64,000 nt of DNA from the NCBI RefSeq assembly GCF_014384905.1, contig NZ_JACRSV010000001.1:620001-684000 (forward strand). Reading direction: 5' to 3'. How positions within the stretch are numbered: position 1 is the first letter of the stretch; each line of letters opens with the position of its first letter. This document shows, piece after piece, positions 8,072 through 17,151 of this stretch. Source of the stretch: Fumia xinanensis (GTDB taxonomy: Bacteria; Bacillota; Clostridia; Oscillospirales; Ruminococcaceae). The position numbers and the translations under genes are program-made. The notes below the pieces were generated by a model, which ran no database searches, was not told where the DNA came from, and was given only the letters and a program-made list of their open reading frames with translations.

Positions 8072-9211
8072 ATGCCCGCGTGGAATCTGCTCATCAAACC
8101 GGCCTCTTCAGCCTGCAACCTGGACTGCAAATACTGCTTTTACCGGGATGTGGCCGCATCGAGAGAAACGCCCTTCCGGGGGATGATGACTGAAAAGACA
8201 CTGGAACTGCTGGTACGGGAGGCTTTCCGGGACGCTTGCCATTTCTGCGGTTTCAACTTTCAGGGCGGGGAGCCGACGGTGATTGGCCTGCCTTTTTACA
8301 GGAGACTGATTGAGCTGCAAAAACAATTTAACCCCAGTGGCATAGAGGTGCAAAACGCTATTCAGACAAACGGGTTTTGCATCGACGAGGAATGGGCGGC
8401 GTTTCTGGGAGAGAATGGATTTCTAGTGGGTCTTTCCCTGGATGGGCCGGCGGAGATCCACAACCAAAACCGTGTTGACCAAAACGGCAAGGGAAGCTGG
8501 AACCGGGTGATGAAAGCGGCGCGGCTGCTGAAACAATACCGGGTGCCAGTCAACATCCTGTCGGTGGTGACAGGGCAAAGCGTTCGGAAAGCGGAGAGTA
8601 TTTACCGCTTTTTACGCGGGGAGGGATTTTCTCACCTCCAGTTCATCCCATGCCTCGATCCGTTCGGTGAGGAAGGCGCGGCGGAATATTCCCTCACGGC
8701 AGAGCAGTACGGCGAGTTCCTGGTGCGGATATTTGACCTGTGGCGGCGGGATTTTCTTGCGGGAAACTTCATTTCCGTCCGGCACATCGACAACTGGCTG
8801 GCTGTCCTCATGGGCGGGGAGCCGGAGGCCTGCGCTCAGCGAGGCCATTGTCAGGTGCAGCTGGTAGTGGAAGGGGACGGAAGCGTCTACCCCTGCGATT
8901 TTTACTGCCTGGACCGCTGGAAGCTGGGGCAATTGGGAGAAACGGGCCTTTGTGAGATGCATAATTCCCTGCTGGCCCAGGAATTTCTGGAACCTTCCGC
9001 CCGGTTGCCAGACAGGTGCCGGGAATGCCCATATTTTGTTCTCTGCCGCAACGGATGCCGCAGGGAGCGGGCGGAAATCGGGGAGGGCGCGCTGGTCAAC
9101 ATCTACTGCGAAAGCTACCGGTATTTTTTCTCCCGGCGGCTTCGGGAACTGGAAGAGGCGGCCGCAATTTGCCGCCGGCTGCGAAATTTTCGGAAAAGGG
9201 GAGGGATTTAG
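8072..9211 (+). CDS. Anaerobic sulfatase-maturating enzyme (radical SAM/SPASM)
   Basis: This 379-residue radical SAM enzyme oxidises the active-site Cys or Ser of a sulfatase to formylglycine without oxygen. The radical SAM cluster motif is CNLDCKYC (Cys15, 19, 22), followed by GFNFQGGEPT. The C-terminal SPASM region carries the cysteines for two further 4Fe-4S clusters (CDFYC and CRECPYFVLCRNGC). Length and layout fit the anSME family. GGGAGG lies about 9 bases before the ATG. The likely client is the Cys-type sulfatase at 17152, the last gene of this cluster. Its stop codon abuts the kinase start, so the two genes are co-transcribed. Confidence 0.93.
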   Translation: MPAWNLLIKPASSACNLDCKYCFYRDVAASRETPFRGMMTEKTLELLVREAFRDACHFCGFNFQGGEPTVIGLPFYRRLIELQKQFNPSGIEVQNAIQTNGFCIDEEWAAFLGENGFLVGLSLDGPAEIHNQNRVDQNGKGSWNRVMKAARLLKQYRVPVNILSVVTGQSVRKAESIYRFLRGEGFSHLQFIPCLDPFGEEGAAEYSLTAEQYGEFLVRIFDLWRRDFLAGNFISVRHIDNWLAVLMGGEPEACAQRGHCQVQLVVEGDGSVYPCDFYCLDRWKLGQLGETGLCEMHNSLLAQEFLEPSARLPDRCRECPYFVLCRNGCRRERAEIGEGALVNIYCESYRYFFSRRLRELEEAAAICRRLRNFRKRGGI

Positions 9212-11002
9212 TTGAGCAGGCGAAAACCCATGCGGCTATACCTGCTGCTGTTCCAGCGGGTGTTTATCGTATCTCTTGCAATTATCCTGATGGCCTGCGT
9301 AGTGGTCGTTTACCTTTTCTCCCAATATCTTTTGGATGACATCGGCAAAACCAGGGTGGATCTTCTGCGGCAGATCATCAATACAAACCAGACGGTGAGA
9401 AATGTGACAACCGTCGTTACCGACGATTTTCACATGGCCTACGCGGGTGGAATAAACGACGGAAAACTGCCGGAGGAAGCAGTAGCGGCGCCTTTGCGGG
9501 ACGCCAGGGTGGAGCTTCAGCGGTTTGGGATGAATTCCACTATTGACGTCATCTGGGAAAACGGACGGAATTTCTCCAAGGAGGAGCAGGATCCCACTCT
9601 GACCCACTCTTTCTGGTTTCTGAGCCTTTTAAACGGCTCCAGCGACCGGACTTGGAACATGCGGTTTCCCGAGGCGGAGGATGCGGACACCTTCGTCCTC
9701 TCCTACGGGCGGGGGCTGCGAGACGCGGAGGGGGACATCGTAGGAGCAGTGATCTGCAACACCGCTCATGAGATGGTCTACCGCAATTATTCGAGCCTTC
9801 TGCGGGAGGGAAACCAGATTTTTATTCTGGACGAAAACGGCATCGTCGTCAGCCACTCAAACCCTGCCCTCATTGGATTTACCTTGTACCACATGGGCAG
9901 CATTGAGAGCGCCGTCAAGAAAAACGACTACAGCATCCGCAGCCTGCGGGGCGATTTGACCATCGTTTCCAGTTATACGAATGTGCAGTCCGGCTGGACC
10001 ATCGTCGAAGAGCTGAAAGTCTCAAACGTCGTCCACTTTTACCGGAACATCTTTCTGTTCGGCGCCCTGACGGTGCTGGGGGGAATCCTCCTGGCGGCAG
10101 GCATTAGCTTTTTGGCGGCGCGGCATATCACAAATCCGCTCACAAGGCTGTCCCAGGAAATGTTGGAGTTCGGGCAGGACGACAATTTCGCGCCCATGCC
10201 GGTACAAAACCAGTATTTTGAGATACAGGCCCTGAGCCTTTCCTACAACAAAATGACCCGGCACATCCTGCGGCTCATCGAAAATATCAAAAAGCAGGAG
10301 GCAGAACGCCGTAATCTGGAATTTGACTTTTTACAGGCCCAGATCAACCCGCATTTTCTTCACAACACCCTTTTGAACATCAAAAGCCTGGTGGTTATGG
10401 GAAAATATGACCAGTCGATAAAAATGCTCAACGCCTTTTTAAAACTTCTCAAAATGCCAGTCACGCCTGATTCCGACGGGCATACCCTGGGGGAGGAAAT
10501 CGACCATCTCCGCCATTACATCGATTTGATGAGTTTCCGCTACGGAAACGACTTCGCCTTTGAGATCCAGGCAGAGGAAGAGCTGCTGAAGGGGCATCTG
10601 CCCCAGTTTATTTTGCAGCCGGTGGTGGAAAACGCCATCTTCCACGGCATCGCCGACCGGGACGGAGACGGTAAAATTTTGGTGCGGGCCCTTTCCACAG
10701 GTGGGGAAATCCACATCGAAGTGGAGGACAACGGTGAGGGTATGAGCCCGGACGCTGTAGATAAGCTCTGGGCGCCGGACGACAGCCGGAAATACCGTTT
10801 TAATCACGTAGGGCTGAGGAATGTGCGAAGTCGGATCCGCTATGTTTTCGGAGAGGAATCCGACGTGGAAGTGCTGAGCGAACAGGGTATAGGAACCACA
10901 GTCCGCATCAAAATCGGAGGCAAACGAGGCCTTTCGGTTTTTCAAAGGGGGGAATCGTCCCCGGAGAGGGAGGAACAAAACTATGAAGATCCTAATCGTT
11001 GA
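9212..11002 (+). CDS. YesM/LytS-type sensor histidine kinase
   Basis: This 596-residue membrane kinase has one helix at about 12-34, an extracellular Cache-like sensor domain to about 285, a second helix, and a HAMP domain (ARHITNPLTRLSQEM). A HisKA_7TM-less YesM-type box follows with phospho-acceptor His381 (AQINPHFLHNTLLNIKSL), then an HATPase_c domain (VVENAIFHG, VEDNGEGM). A TTG start is chosen because it directly follows the previous stop with GGGGAGGG 6 bases upstream; the first ATG is codon 7. It overlaps the response regulator by 20 bases. Kinases of this family usually sense extracellular carbohydrates or other organics, here perhaps the sulfated substrate or its binding protein. Confidence 0.93.
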   Translation: MSRRKPMRLYLLLFQRVFIVSLAIILMACVVVVYLFSQYLLDDIGKTRVDLLRQIINTNQTVRNVTTVVTDDFHMAYAGGINDGKLPEEAVAAPLRDARVELQRFGMNSTIDVIWENGRNFSKEEQDPTLTHSFWFLSLLNGSSDRTWNMRFPEAEDADTFVLSYGRGLRDAEGDIVGAVICNTAHEMVYRNYSSLLREGNQIFILDENGIVVSHSNPALIGFTLYHMGSIESAVKKNDYSIRSLRGDLTIVSSYTNVQSGWTIVEELKVSNVVHFYRNIFLFGALTVLGGILLAAGISFLAARHITNPLTRLSQEMLEFGQDDNFAPMPVQNQYFEIQALSLSYNKMTRHILRLIENIKKQEAERRNLEFDFLQAQINPHFLHNTLLNIKSLVVMGKYDQSIKMLNAFLKLLKMPVTPDSDGHTLGEEIDHLRHYIDLMSFRYGNDFAFEIQAEEELLKGHLPQFILQPVVENAIFHGIADRDGDGKILVRALSTGGEIHIEVEDNGEGMSPDAVDKLWAPDDSRKYRFNHVGLRNVRSRIRYVFGEESDVEVLSEQGIGTTVRIKIGGKRGLSVFQRGESSPEREEQNYEDPNR

Positions 11003-12452
11003 CGACGAAGCTCCCATCCGGGAGTATATCTCTTACTGCATTCAGGAAGCGGGGCCGGAATTTGAACTTGCGGGCTGTTTCGCCCGGGCAGACAAGGTCC
11101 TCGAATACCTGAGAGATGGGGAGGCGGAGCTGCTGCTCTGTGATATCACCATGCCGGGGATGGATGGGCTTGAGCTGTTAAGTGAGGTGCGTAAACGTCA
11201 CCCCCGGCTGGAAACAGTTGTACTCACCTGCCACGACGACTTTCATTACGCCCGCACCGCTCTCAAAGGCGGTTGTGCCGACTATGTTCTCAAAAGTGAG
11301 CTGGACCCTGTCACGATGAAGCAGCTCCTCATGAAGGTGGCTGACCGGAAACGGCAGGCGGAGATGGACGGCCGTATTATCGGATACATCGGTGCGGCTC
11401 AGTTTTTGCGGGAAATCATCGCTGACAAGGGAATAACGCGTGTGGATCCAGAAGACCTGAAACTTCACGGTATCCAGCCGGAATCCCAATATTTCGCTAT
11501 AGTGTTTCAGTATGGAAATAAGCTCTTAAACCGGCTGGAACTGAATCTGCCGCCTTGGCTCAGCCATCCCGCTGTCTTTACTCTGGACAGGGGACGGGCA
11601 GTGCTCCTTGGGGGCGTCAGCCTGTCCGGCGGTGAATCGGAGATTTCCAAACAGGTGCAGGCCTTTAAGGGCAATCTGGAACGGCTCAGCGACGGAACGG
11701 TGGGAGTGAGCGGCCTTCACCATGATCCATCGGCCCTGAAACAGGCATTTCTTGAGGCCATCGCAGACGCGGATCGGAGGTTTTACGACGGAACCACTTT
11801 CATGCGGGGGAATCTCCGATGGGATCCGGATTCCCTGCGGCAGGATCTTCTGTCGCTGCGAAATGCCGCCATCACCGCCGTGGGAGAACGAAATTATCCT
11901 GTTTACGCCGACGCAGTGAAGGACATCCTTGCTCGAGTGCGGGGGGGTCAGGTAGGGGCGTCCTTCCTCAAGGAACTTTTGCTGGACATCGTCCGCTCCA
12001 CACCGGAGATGGGCGAGGACTTCTCCGGAAACATCGAAAAGGCGGCAACAATGGACGGCCTATGTAAAGAGCTGAATCGCTTTAGCGGAGCCCTTATGGA
12101 ACGAATGCCCCGGTATTCCGAAAATATTTCCGCAGCCCTAGAGCACATCCGGGCCCATTACGCAGAGGACCTTTCTTTACAGGATGTGGCAGGAGCAGTG
12201 TACCTCAACAACGAGTATTTTAGCAGGCGGTTCAAAAAAGAGGTGGGAGTAAATTTTTCTGAATATTTGCTGCGCTTGCGGCTCAGCCAGGCCGTCAAAC
12301 TGCTGCAAAACACCAACCTGCGGGTAGGAACCATTGCTGACCAAGTGGGGATACCAAACGTCAGCTATTTTTCTCTGGTGTTCAAAAAGCAGTATGGCGT
12401 TACCCCAAACGAGATGCGCTACCAAATGAAAGGTGAAAAGTCAACAAAATAG
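10983..12452 (+). CDS. YesN-type response regulator with AraC output domain
   Basis: This 489-residue cytosolic regulator pairs with the preceding kinase. The receiver domain (about 1-125) shows acidic DD at 7-8, phospho-acceptor Asp54 (CDITMPGMDG) and a conserved Lys (YVLKSE). A middle region of about 240 residues has no recognised motif. The C-terminal AraC domain (about 385-489) has two HTH units, SLQDVAGAVYLNNEYFSRRF and GTIADQVGIPNVSYFSLVF. It probably activates the solute-binding-protein promoter just downstream, which has a weak -35 box, as expected for an activator-dependent promoter. Confidence 0.93.
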   Translation: MKILIVDDEAPIREYISYCIQEAGPEFELAGCFARADKVLEYLRDGEAELLLCDITMPGMDGLELLSEVRKRHPRLETVVLTCHDDFHYARTALKGGCADYVLKSELDPVTMKQLLMKVADRKRQAEMDGRIIGYIGAAQFLREIIADKGITRVDPEDLKLHGIQPESQYFAIVFQYGNKLLNRLELNLPPWLSHPAVFTLDRGRAVLLGGVSLSGGESEISKQVQAFKGNLERLSDGTVGVSGLHHDPSALKQAFLEAIADADRRFYDGTTFMRGNLRWDPDSLRQDLLSLRNAAITAVGERNYPVYADAVKDILARVRGGQVGASFLKELLLDIVRSTPEMGEDFSGNIEKAATMDGLCKELNRFSGALMERMPRYSENISAALEHIRAHYAEDLSLQDVAGAVYLNNEYFSRRFKKEVGVNFSEYLLRLRLSQAVKLLQNTNLRVGTIADQVGIPNVSYFSLVFKKQYGVTPNEMRYQMKGEKSTK

Positions 12453-12473
12453 TATTTTACGTCAAATAACTAA

Positions 12474-12537
12474 TAGGAATGTGCAAAAAAACAGTGCATA
12501 ATGACAACAAGAAAAGCCTCTCGGACATAATAGAGGC
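12474..12537 (+). promoter_or_regulatory. Predicted activator-dependent promoter and leader hairpin of the importer genes
   Basis: TAGGAA (12474-12479), a 17-base spacer and CATAAT (12497-12502) form a weak promoter. A hairpin GCCTCT...AGAGGC (12516-12537) follows in the leader. The poor -35 box in a gap right after an AraC-type regulator gene suggests control by that regulator. Confidence 0.4.
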
Positions 12538-12587
12538 AAGTGGGGTACGGACAGCATCCGCCCCCATCAGAAAGGAAAGGTGAACTT

Positions 12588-13712
12588 ATGAAAAGCAATC
12601 TCTTAAAACGGCTGGCTTGTTGTCTGACTGCGTGTGCATTGATGGCAGCCGCTCTGACAGGATGCGGCGGCAATAATGGCTCTGGCAGCAGCGGAGACCC
12701 CTCTGGCAGCAGTCAAAGCAATTCCGGTGAAACTCCGAAATACGATACGCTGAACGTAGGCGTTATCGTCACCACCGTCGGCATCCCCGCCCAATACGCC
12801 ATGGACAAAGGGTATTTTGCCGAAGAGGGACTGGACGTAAACATCATTGTTTTCCCAACCGGCGCCCCCCTCAATGAGGCCATCGCCGCCAAGCAGATCG
12901 ACATCGGCTGCTCCGGCTTCGCCACCATCTATTCTTTGGCAAACGGCGACTGCAAATGGATCGCCGACATTAACACCACCGGCGGCATGGGCCTGTTTGC
13001 TCGGGCCGACAGTCCCATCGCCCAACAGAAGGGCAACGTTTCCGATCATCCCGACATGCTGGGTAGCGCCGATACTCTCAAGGGCGCTAAGATTTTAGGG
13101 CCTCTTGGCACCTCTGCCCAGTTCGCCACCGAAGGTTATATCAGCCAGTTCGGTTTGAGCGACCAAGATGTAGAACAAGTACATATGGAGTTCGCCCCCG
13201 CCTATCAGGCATTTTTAGCCGGAGAGGGCGACCTGATTTCCTCCACCATCCCCTTCACCTACGATGCGCCGAGCCAAGGCCTTGTCAAGGTCGCTTCCTT
13301 TGAGGAGGCCACCAACGTGGGCTTAGTAGACGGCTGCTTCGCCCGGACCGAAGTGGTGGAAAACCGCCGTGAAGAAGTGGTGAAATTCTTGAAAGTCCTC
13401 GTCCGCGCTATGGACGAGCTGGCGGGAGATGACCAGCTCCGCTTCGATTACTGCATGGACAAATTCCATGAAAACGGTCAGGAATTCACTGATGAAAATA
13501 TGAATCACGAGATCGAGGACCGCCTGTTTATCACAAGCGAATGGCTTAAAAAGAGCGATTACATCTACGCTGAATGCATGGAGCCAGTTTCCCAATTCTT
13601 GCTGGGCATCGGTAAACTTACCGACCAAAACCAGCCCAATGTTTCTAAATCTCTGGATGCGTCTTTGCTGGAAGAAGCAACCGGAGTCAAAGTCACAATG
13701 CCCTCCAACTAA
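12588..13712 (+). CDS. Lipoprotein solute-binding protein, SsuA/TauA/ThiY-like
   Basis: This 374-residue binding protein belongs to the nitrate/sulfonate/taurine (NMT1/SsuA) group. The lipoprotein signal ends in LTGC with lipidated Cys26, followed by a Gly/Ser-rich tether. The mature part begins LNVGVIVTTVGIPAQYAMDKG, and PTGAPLNEAIAAKQIDIGCSG matches the family pattern. ATG 12588 is preferred to the GTG at 12540 because AAAGGTG precedes it and it starts the signal peptide. It captures the substrate outside the cell for the permeases downstream. A terminator follows, so it may be made in excess over the membrane subunits. The ligand is unknown; a sulfate ester or sulfonate is inferred from context. 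Confidence 0.9.
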   Translation: MKSNLLKRLACCLTACALMAAALTGCGGNNGSGSSGDPSGSSQSNSGETPKYDTLNVGVIVTTVGIPAQYAMDKGYFAEEGLDVNIIVFPTGAPLNEAIAAKQIDIGCSGFATIYSLANGDCKWIADINTTGGMGLFARADSPIAQQKGNVSDHPDMLGSADTLKGAKILGPLGTSAQFATEGYISQFGLSDQDVEQVHMEFAPAYQAFLAGEGDLISSTIPFTYDAPSQGLVKVASFEEATNVGLVDGCFARTEVVENRREEVVKFLKVLVRAMDELAGDDQLRFDYCMDKFHENGQEFTDENMNHEIEDRLFITSEWLKKSDYIYAECMEPVSQFLLGIGKLTDQNQPNVSKSLDASLLEEATGVKVTMPSN

Positions 13713-13782
13713 GACTTTTTCATAATGCCGGCATTTGAACGGCCGCACTCTGCCTGCTGATGCCGGCGAAAAACTCCTTTGA

Positions 13783-13834
13783 AAACTCCACACCAATGTG
13801 CACCTCACAGAAGTGTCTGGTGTGGAGTTTTTTT
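13783..13834 (+). terminator. Partial terminator between binding protein and permease genes
   Basis: AAACTCCACACCA (13783-13795) pairs with TGGTGTGGAGTTT (13818-13830), followed by a seven-T run. It probably lowers transcription into the permease genes and so sets a binding-protein surplus. Confidence 0.75.
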
Positions 13835-13927
13835 CGGAAAAATAGGATAAAACATGCCATTTTGAAGAGAAATATCATTTAAATTTTTTCTTTTGGCACT
13901 TAATTTTGAAAGGAAAGGGTAACGGAT

Positions 13928-14716
13928 ATGAAAAAAAAGAAAAAGCCCTTAAAATATACCCTTATATCAATAGCCTCGGTAGTGGGGTTCCTGCTTTTAT
14001 GGTGGCTTGCAACCGATGTATTTCATTGGGCGTCCCCTCAGACGCTCCCAAGTCCCGTCACCGTGCTCAAAACTTTTGTAACAAAGCTCACAGACCCCCG
14101 CCCTGACAACGGCACCATGTTTGAGCACATCGGAGCCAGTTTGCAGGTGGCTTTGTCCGGTTACTTAATGGGAGTTGTTATAGGAACGCCTCTGGGCATC
14201 CTCATGGCCTGGTACAAACCGGTAGATCTGTTCGTTCGGCCGATTTTTGACCTGCTGCGTCCCATTCCCGGCATCGCCTGGATTCCGCTGATGATTATTC
14301 TATTCGGCATCGGATTGTTCAGCAAGGTGGTCGTGGTATTTTTAGCGGCCTTTGTGCCCTGCGTCCTCAATTCCTATACCGGCATCCGGCAGACCAAGGA
14401 CGTTCACCTGTGGGTGGGGCAGACCTTTGGGGCCAGCAATTTCCAGATGCTCGTGCGCATTGCCATTCCTACAAGCCTGCCCTTTGTCATGACCGGTATC
14501 CGGGTCGCTTTGGGCGCCGCCTGGACCACCATCGTGGCGGCAGAGCTTTTGGCCTCCACAAAAGGCCTGGGCTTTATGATCCAGCAGGCGAGAGGAATGT
14601 ACCGGCCTGACGTCATCATCGCCGGTATGGTCGCCATCGGGGCCATCGGCGCGCTGCTGGGCTGGATTCTATCCATCATCGAAAAGAAAGTGGTGAAAGG
14701 AGCGAGAGTCAAATGA
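13928..14716 (+). CDS. ABC importer permease 1 (SsuC/TauC-like)
   Basis: This 262-residue inner-membrane permease of the BPD_transp_1 family has about six helices. The ATPase-coupling loop is visible as the family signature with GASNFQMLVRIAIPTSLPFV, and the RPIPGIAWIPLMIILFGIG segment is typical of SsuC/TauC proteins. An AAAGGGTAACGG site precedes the ATG. It overlaps the second permease by four bases (ATGA), which points to coupled translation and a permease heterodimer. Confidence 0.9.
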   Translation: MKKKKKPLKYTLISIASVVGFLLLWWLATDVFHWASPQTLPSPVTVLKTFVTKLTDPRPDNGTMFEHIGASLQVALSGYLMGVVIGTPLGILMAWYKPVDLFVRPIFDLLRPIPGIAWIPLMIILFGIGLFSKVVVVFLAAFVPCVLNSYTGIRQTKDVHLWVGQTFGASNFQMLVRIAIPTSLPFVMTGIRVALGAAWTTIVAAELLASTKGLGFMIQQARGMYRPDVIIAGMVAIGAIGALLGWILSIIEKKVVKGARVK

Positions 14717-15510
14717 GTGTAAACAACCGCTTTAAAAATGCGGCCAAATGGCAGAAAGCCGCTTGCGCAGTCCTTTCGATTTTCGCTTTCCTGCTGATTT
14801 GGCACTTCGGCACCAATGGGACAGATCTCGGGAAAATTCTGCCCGGCCCTATTGAAGTCATCCAAAAATTCTTCCTGAGTTTTGCTGAACCCATTGGCAC
14901 TCAGACCATTTTGGGACACATTCTCTGGAGCCTCTCTCGAGTGTTGACCGGATTCATTATCGCGGCAGTTCTGGGGGTCACTTTAGGCGTCACCATGGGC
15001 TGGTACCCCCTTGTGGAAGCAATTTTTAAACCCATTATCGAAATCGTCCGTCCCATCCCGCCTATCGCCTGGATTCCGCTGGCGATTCTGTGGTTCGGGT
15101 TGGGGGAGACCACGAAATACTTTCTCATCTTTCTGGCCGCCTTTTGTATCATCACTATCAACGCCTACGACGGAGCAAAATCGGTAGATCCGGTTCTCAT
15201 CGGAGCTGCTAAAATGCTCGGTGCCAACGACCGGCGGATTTTCACATCCATCGTACTGCCTGCTTCGGCGCCCTACATCTTTGCGGGGCTCCAGGTGGCA
15301 CTGGGCACCGCTTGGGCCACCGTGGTGGCAGCCGAGATGGTTCGTTCGTCGGAGGGAGTTGGCTGGACCATCATTTCCGCCCAGGATTCCAACAACTCCC
15401 TGCAAATTTTAGTCGGCATCCTGGCGGTGGGCATCGTGGGATTCGTTCTGGCCATTATTATGAGAACTTTGGAAGCGAGGGTATGTTCATGGAGCGAGAG
15501 AGGCAAGTAA
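14713..15510 (+). CDS. ABC importer permease 2 (SsuC/TauC-like)
   Basis: This 265-residue permease is paralogous to the preceding one. It has RPIPPIAWIPLAILWFGLG in the third helix region and a coupling loop at GANDRRIFTSIVLPASAPYI. Most SsuC-type importers use a permease homodimer, so two different permease genes in tandem, matched by two different ATPases, suggest an asymmetric importer. Its 3' end overlaps the start of the first ATPase gene by about 22 bases. Confidence 0.9.
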   Translation: MSVNNRFKNAAKWQKAACAVLSIFAFLLIWHFGTNGTDLGKILPGPIEVIQKFFLSFAEPIGTQTILGHILWSLSRVLTGFIIAAVLGVTLGVTMGWYPLVEAIFKPIIEIVRPIPPIAWIPLAILWFGLGETTKYFLIFLAAFCIITINAYDGAKSVDPVLIGAAKMLGANDRRIFTSIVLPASAPYIFAGLQVALGTAWATVVAAEMVRSSEGVGWTIISAQDSNNSLQILVGILAVGIVGFVLAIIMRTLEARVCSWSERGK

Positions 15511-16259
15511 AAGACGTCATCGTCTGCGAGAACCTGCAAAAAAGCTTTGAAACGGAACGGGGAAAAGTAGACGTCATCGGAAATGTCAATCTGAAAATAA
15601 CTGAAAACGAGCTGGTGGTGCTGTTTGGGCCTGGCCAGTGCGGCAAGACCACGCTCATCAACTGTATGGCAGGGTTGGAGACAGCCACCGCAGGGCAGGT
15701 GACGGTGGGCGGCAAAAAGGTGGAGGGCCCCGGCCCCGACCGGGGAGTCGTCTACCAGACGACGGCCCTCTTTCCCTGGCTCACCGTCATGGGAAATGTG
15801 GAATACGGCCCCAAAAGCCAGGGCGTTCCCAAAAAAGAGCGGCGGGAGCGGGCCATGCACTACATCAAATTGGTGGGGCTTGAGGGCTTTGAAAACGCCC
15901 TGCCCGCCAAGCTATCGGGAGGGATGCAGCAACGTGTCGGCATCGCCAGGGCCTACTGCAACGAACCGGTTGTCATGTTCATGGACGAGCCCTTCGGTCA
16001 TCTGGACGCCCAGACCCGTTATCTGATGCAGGAGGAGCTTGTCCGAATCTGGGAGCAGGAAAAGCGCACTGTGGTTTTTGTGACCAACAACATCGAGGAG
16101 GCGGTGTATCTCGCCGACCGCATTGTGGTCATGACCAACTGCCCCACAACGGTGAAACAGGAATTTACCATCGACTTGCCCCGCCCCCGCAACTATGTAG
16201 ACCCTGAATTTCTGCGGCTGCGGGAGGAAATCTCCGCCGTCGTAGACAAGGCACAGTAA
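15489..16259 (+). CDS. ABC importer ATPase 1 (SsuB-like, altered switch histidine)
   Basis: This 256-residue ATPase is of the nitrate/sulfonate/taurine type. Walker A is the unusual GPGQCGKTT, the signature is intact LSGGMQQR, and Walker B is VVMFMDEPFGHLD. The switch histidine is replaced by Asn (VVFVTNNIEEAV, normally THDIEEAV). The start at 15489 is favoured because GCGAGG lies 8 bases upstream; an in-frame ATG two codons earlier is the alternative. The altered histidine should impair hydrolysis at its own ATP site, while its signature can complete the site of the partner ATPase encoded next. Confidence 0.92.
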   Translation: MERERQVKDVIVCENLQKSFETERGKVDVIGNVNLKITENELVVLFGPGQCGKTTLINCMAGLETATAGQVTVGGKKVEGPGPDRGVVYQTTALFPWLTVMGNVEYGPKSQGVPKKERRERAMHYIKLVGLEGFENALPAKLSGGMQQRVGIARAYCNEPVVMFMDEPFGHLDAQTRYLMQEELVRIWEQEKRTVVFVTNNIEEAVYLADRIVVMTNCPTTVKQEFTIDLPRPRNYVDPEFLRLREEISAVVDKAQ

Positions 16260-16272
16260 AGGAGGTGGATTT

Positions 16273-17013
16273 ATGAACGAGATTAAGGTTAAAGTGGACC
16301 ATATGACCAAGTGCTTTGGGGATTTGAAGGTTTTGGACGACATTTCCTTCGAGGTGAAAAAAGGGGAATTTCTGTGCATCGTCGGACCGACGGGCTGCGG
16401 CAAAACCACCTTTTTAAACTGCATCACCAAGCTTTACACTCCCACCTCCGGCGAGATCCTCGTAAACAACGAGCCGGTCAATCTGAAAAAGCACAACATC
16501 GCCTATATTTTTCAGGAGTATTCCGCTATGCCCTGGTTGACGGTGGAGCAAAACGTGGCCTTCGGCCTCAACGTCAAGCACACTCCCAAGGACATAGTGA
16601 AAAAAGAGGTAGCCCAGGTGCTGGAAACAGTGGGCCTCACCAAATACAAGGACTATTACCCGGTGGAGCTGTCCACCAGTATGATCCAGCGGGTGGTCAT
16701 CGCCCGGGCCTTCGCCACCAAACCGGAGCTGCTGTTAATGGATGAGCCTTATGGACAATTGGACGTGGAACTGCGTTTCCGTCTGGAGGACGAGCTGATC
16801 AGACTCTGGAAGCAGACCGGCACCACCGTTATCTTTATTACCCACAACATCGAGGAAGCGGTGTACTTAAGCGAAAATATCCTCGTCCTCACCAACAAGC
16901 CCACCACCATTAAGGAGCGGATCGAAAATCCGCTGCCCCGGCCCAGAGTCGTCACCGACCCGGAGTTTATCGATCTGCGAAACCAGGTGACCGAGCTCAT
17001 CAAGTGGTGGTAA
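16273..17013 (+). CDS. ABC importer ATPase 2 (SsuB-like, altered signature motif)
   Basis: This 246-residue ATPase pairs with the preceding one. Walker A (GPTGCGKTT), Walker B (LLLMDEPYGQLD) and the switch histidine (VIFITHNIEEAV) are all canonical. The LSGGM signature is replaced by LSTSMIQR. In a head-to-tail dimer its Walker motifs and His face the intact LSGGM of ATPase 1, giving one consensus site. The other site combines two defects. An AAAGGAGG site lies 7 bases before the ATG, 13 bases after the previous stop, so the two are translated together. Confidence 0.92.
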   Translation: MNEIKVKVDHMTKCFGDLKVLDDISFEVKKGEFLCIVGPTGCGKTTFLNCITKLYTPTSGEILVNNEPVNLKKHNIAYIFQEYSAMPWLTVEQNVAFGLNVKHTPKDIVKKEVAQVLETVGLTKYKDYYPVELSTSMIQRVVIARAFATKPELLLMDEPYGQLDVELRFRLEDELIRLWKQTGTTVIFITHNIEEAVYLSENILVLTNKPTTIKERIENPLPRPRVVTDPEFIDLRNQVTELIKWW

Positions 17014-17086
17014 TACAGTTTACCCAAAGCGGCGGAGGTCTTTTCTTTTCACCCTTGCCCGCGCCGCTTTTGTAAAATCTTCAACA

Positions 17087-17117
17087 GGGAAGGAATCGTA
17101 AAAAACGGTTTCTTCCC
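17087..17117 (+). promoter_or_regulatory. Intergenic hairpin before the sulfatase gene
   Basis: GGGAAGGAATCGT (17087-17099) pairs with ACGGTTTCTTCCC (17105-17117); two of the 13 pairs are G-U wobbles. No U-run follows, so it is more likely an mRNA stability or processing element than a terminator. A looser AAAGCGGCG/CGCCGCTTT pairing lies just upstream. Confidence 0.4.
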
Positions 17118-17151
17118 TCGAGAAAATCTGTTTGGAAAGGTCTGATGATGA

